Of a stretch of DNA of 13,722 nt, positions 13,660-13,722 are shown piece by piece. The position numbers and the translations under genes are program-made. The notes beneath the pieces are model-generated. The model searched no databases and was not told the origin of the DNA. It was given only the letters and a program-made list of their open reading frames with translations. The DNA comes from RZYP01 sp050256135 (GTDB taxonomy: Bacteria; Bacillota; Negativicutes; Acidaminococcales; Acidaminococcaceae), in the NCBI GenBank assembly GCA_050256135.1, contig JBFWIF010000070.1, positions 1 through 13,722 on the forward strand. The letters are read 5' to 3'. The first letter of the stretch is position 1, and every line of letters begins with the position of its first letter.

Positions 13660-13722
13660 TTATTTTTTCTTGTTAACTACGTCTTTGAATGCTTTACCAG
13701 CTTTGAACGCAGGTACAGTTGC
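13660..13722 (-). CDS. hup: HU-family DNA-binding protein (3' end only)
   Basis: Only the last 20 residues and the stop codon are inside the window, cut by the right edge. They read ATVPAFKAGKAFKDVVNKKK, the standard C-terminus of bacterial HU, where PAFKAGKAFKD forms the end of the DNA-binding arm and the last helix. HU is a dimeric nucleoid protein. It is closed off by a strong terminator, so it is transcribed apart from divIC. Confidence 0.93.
   Translation of the reverse strand, partial: ATVPAFKAGKAFKDVVNKKK

Noticed and set aside
1..13722. CRISPR array, insertion sequence, prophage genes or tRNA genes
   Set aside because: No regularly spaced repeats, transposase or phage-like genes, terminal inverted repeats or tRNA cloverleaf were found; gene order and base use look like native core genome.

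Overview
The window is a chromosomal housekeeping segment of a low-GC Firmicute. All fourteen genes lie on the minus strand, so transcription runs from right to left. Gene order matches the conserved Firmicute block hup / divIC / S1-domain gene / tilS / hpt / ftsH / coaX / dusB / greA / lysS / rrn. Three sporulation genes that often sit in this block (yabP, yabQ, spoIIE) are absent. This points to a non-sporulating lineage; the overall gene set looks most like Negativicutes, but that placement is inference.

Right part (about 8680-13722): the 3' end of an HU gene with a strong terminator, then divIC (cell division), a single-S1-domain RNA-binding protein, tilS (tRNA-Ile lysidine synthetase), hpt (purine salvage) and ftsH (membrane AAA+ protease), which ends in a strong terminator. 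divIC, the S1 gene and probably ftsH have their own recognisable promoters. An intrinsic terminator sits directly in front of the tilS ribosome binding site.

Middle part (about 5176-8632): birA with a DNA-binding domain, then bioY (biotin uptake), coaX (type III pantothenate kinase) and dusB (tRNA dihydrouridine synthase). They are driven by a strong promoter whose spacer is filled by a near-perfect palindrome. birA and bioY form a biotin salvage and use unit. coaX and dusB are separated by a 26-base perfect palindrome.

The least ordinary part (2538-5151) is a tightly packed three-gene operon: a small HTH regulator, a 304-aa protein of unknown function (TTG start), and a 361-aa protein that resembles the cyanobacterial fatty-aldehyde-forming acyl-ACP reductase (Aar), including its active-site cysteine region. 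A sigma-A promoter precedes the operon, and a 37-base inverted repeat with 17-base arms covers its -10 and start region. This looks like an autoregulated operator. The function of this module is not established.

Left part (1-2534): greA and lysS are transcribed from a perfect-consensus promoter (TTGACA-N17-TATAAT) and end in a textbook terminator. The remaining 361 bases have no protein gene. They hold two tandem promoters and an rRNA-type leader with a boxA-like antitermination sequence, so a ribosomal RNA operon almost certainly begins just outside the left edge.
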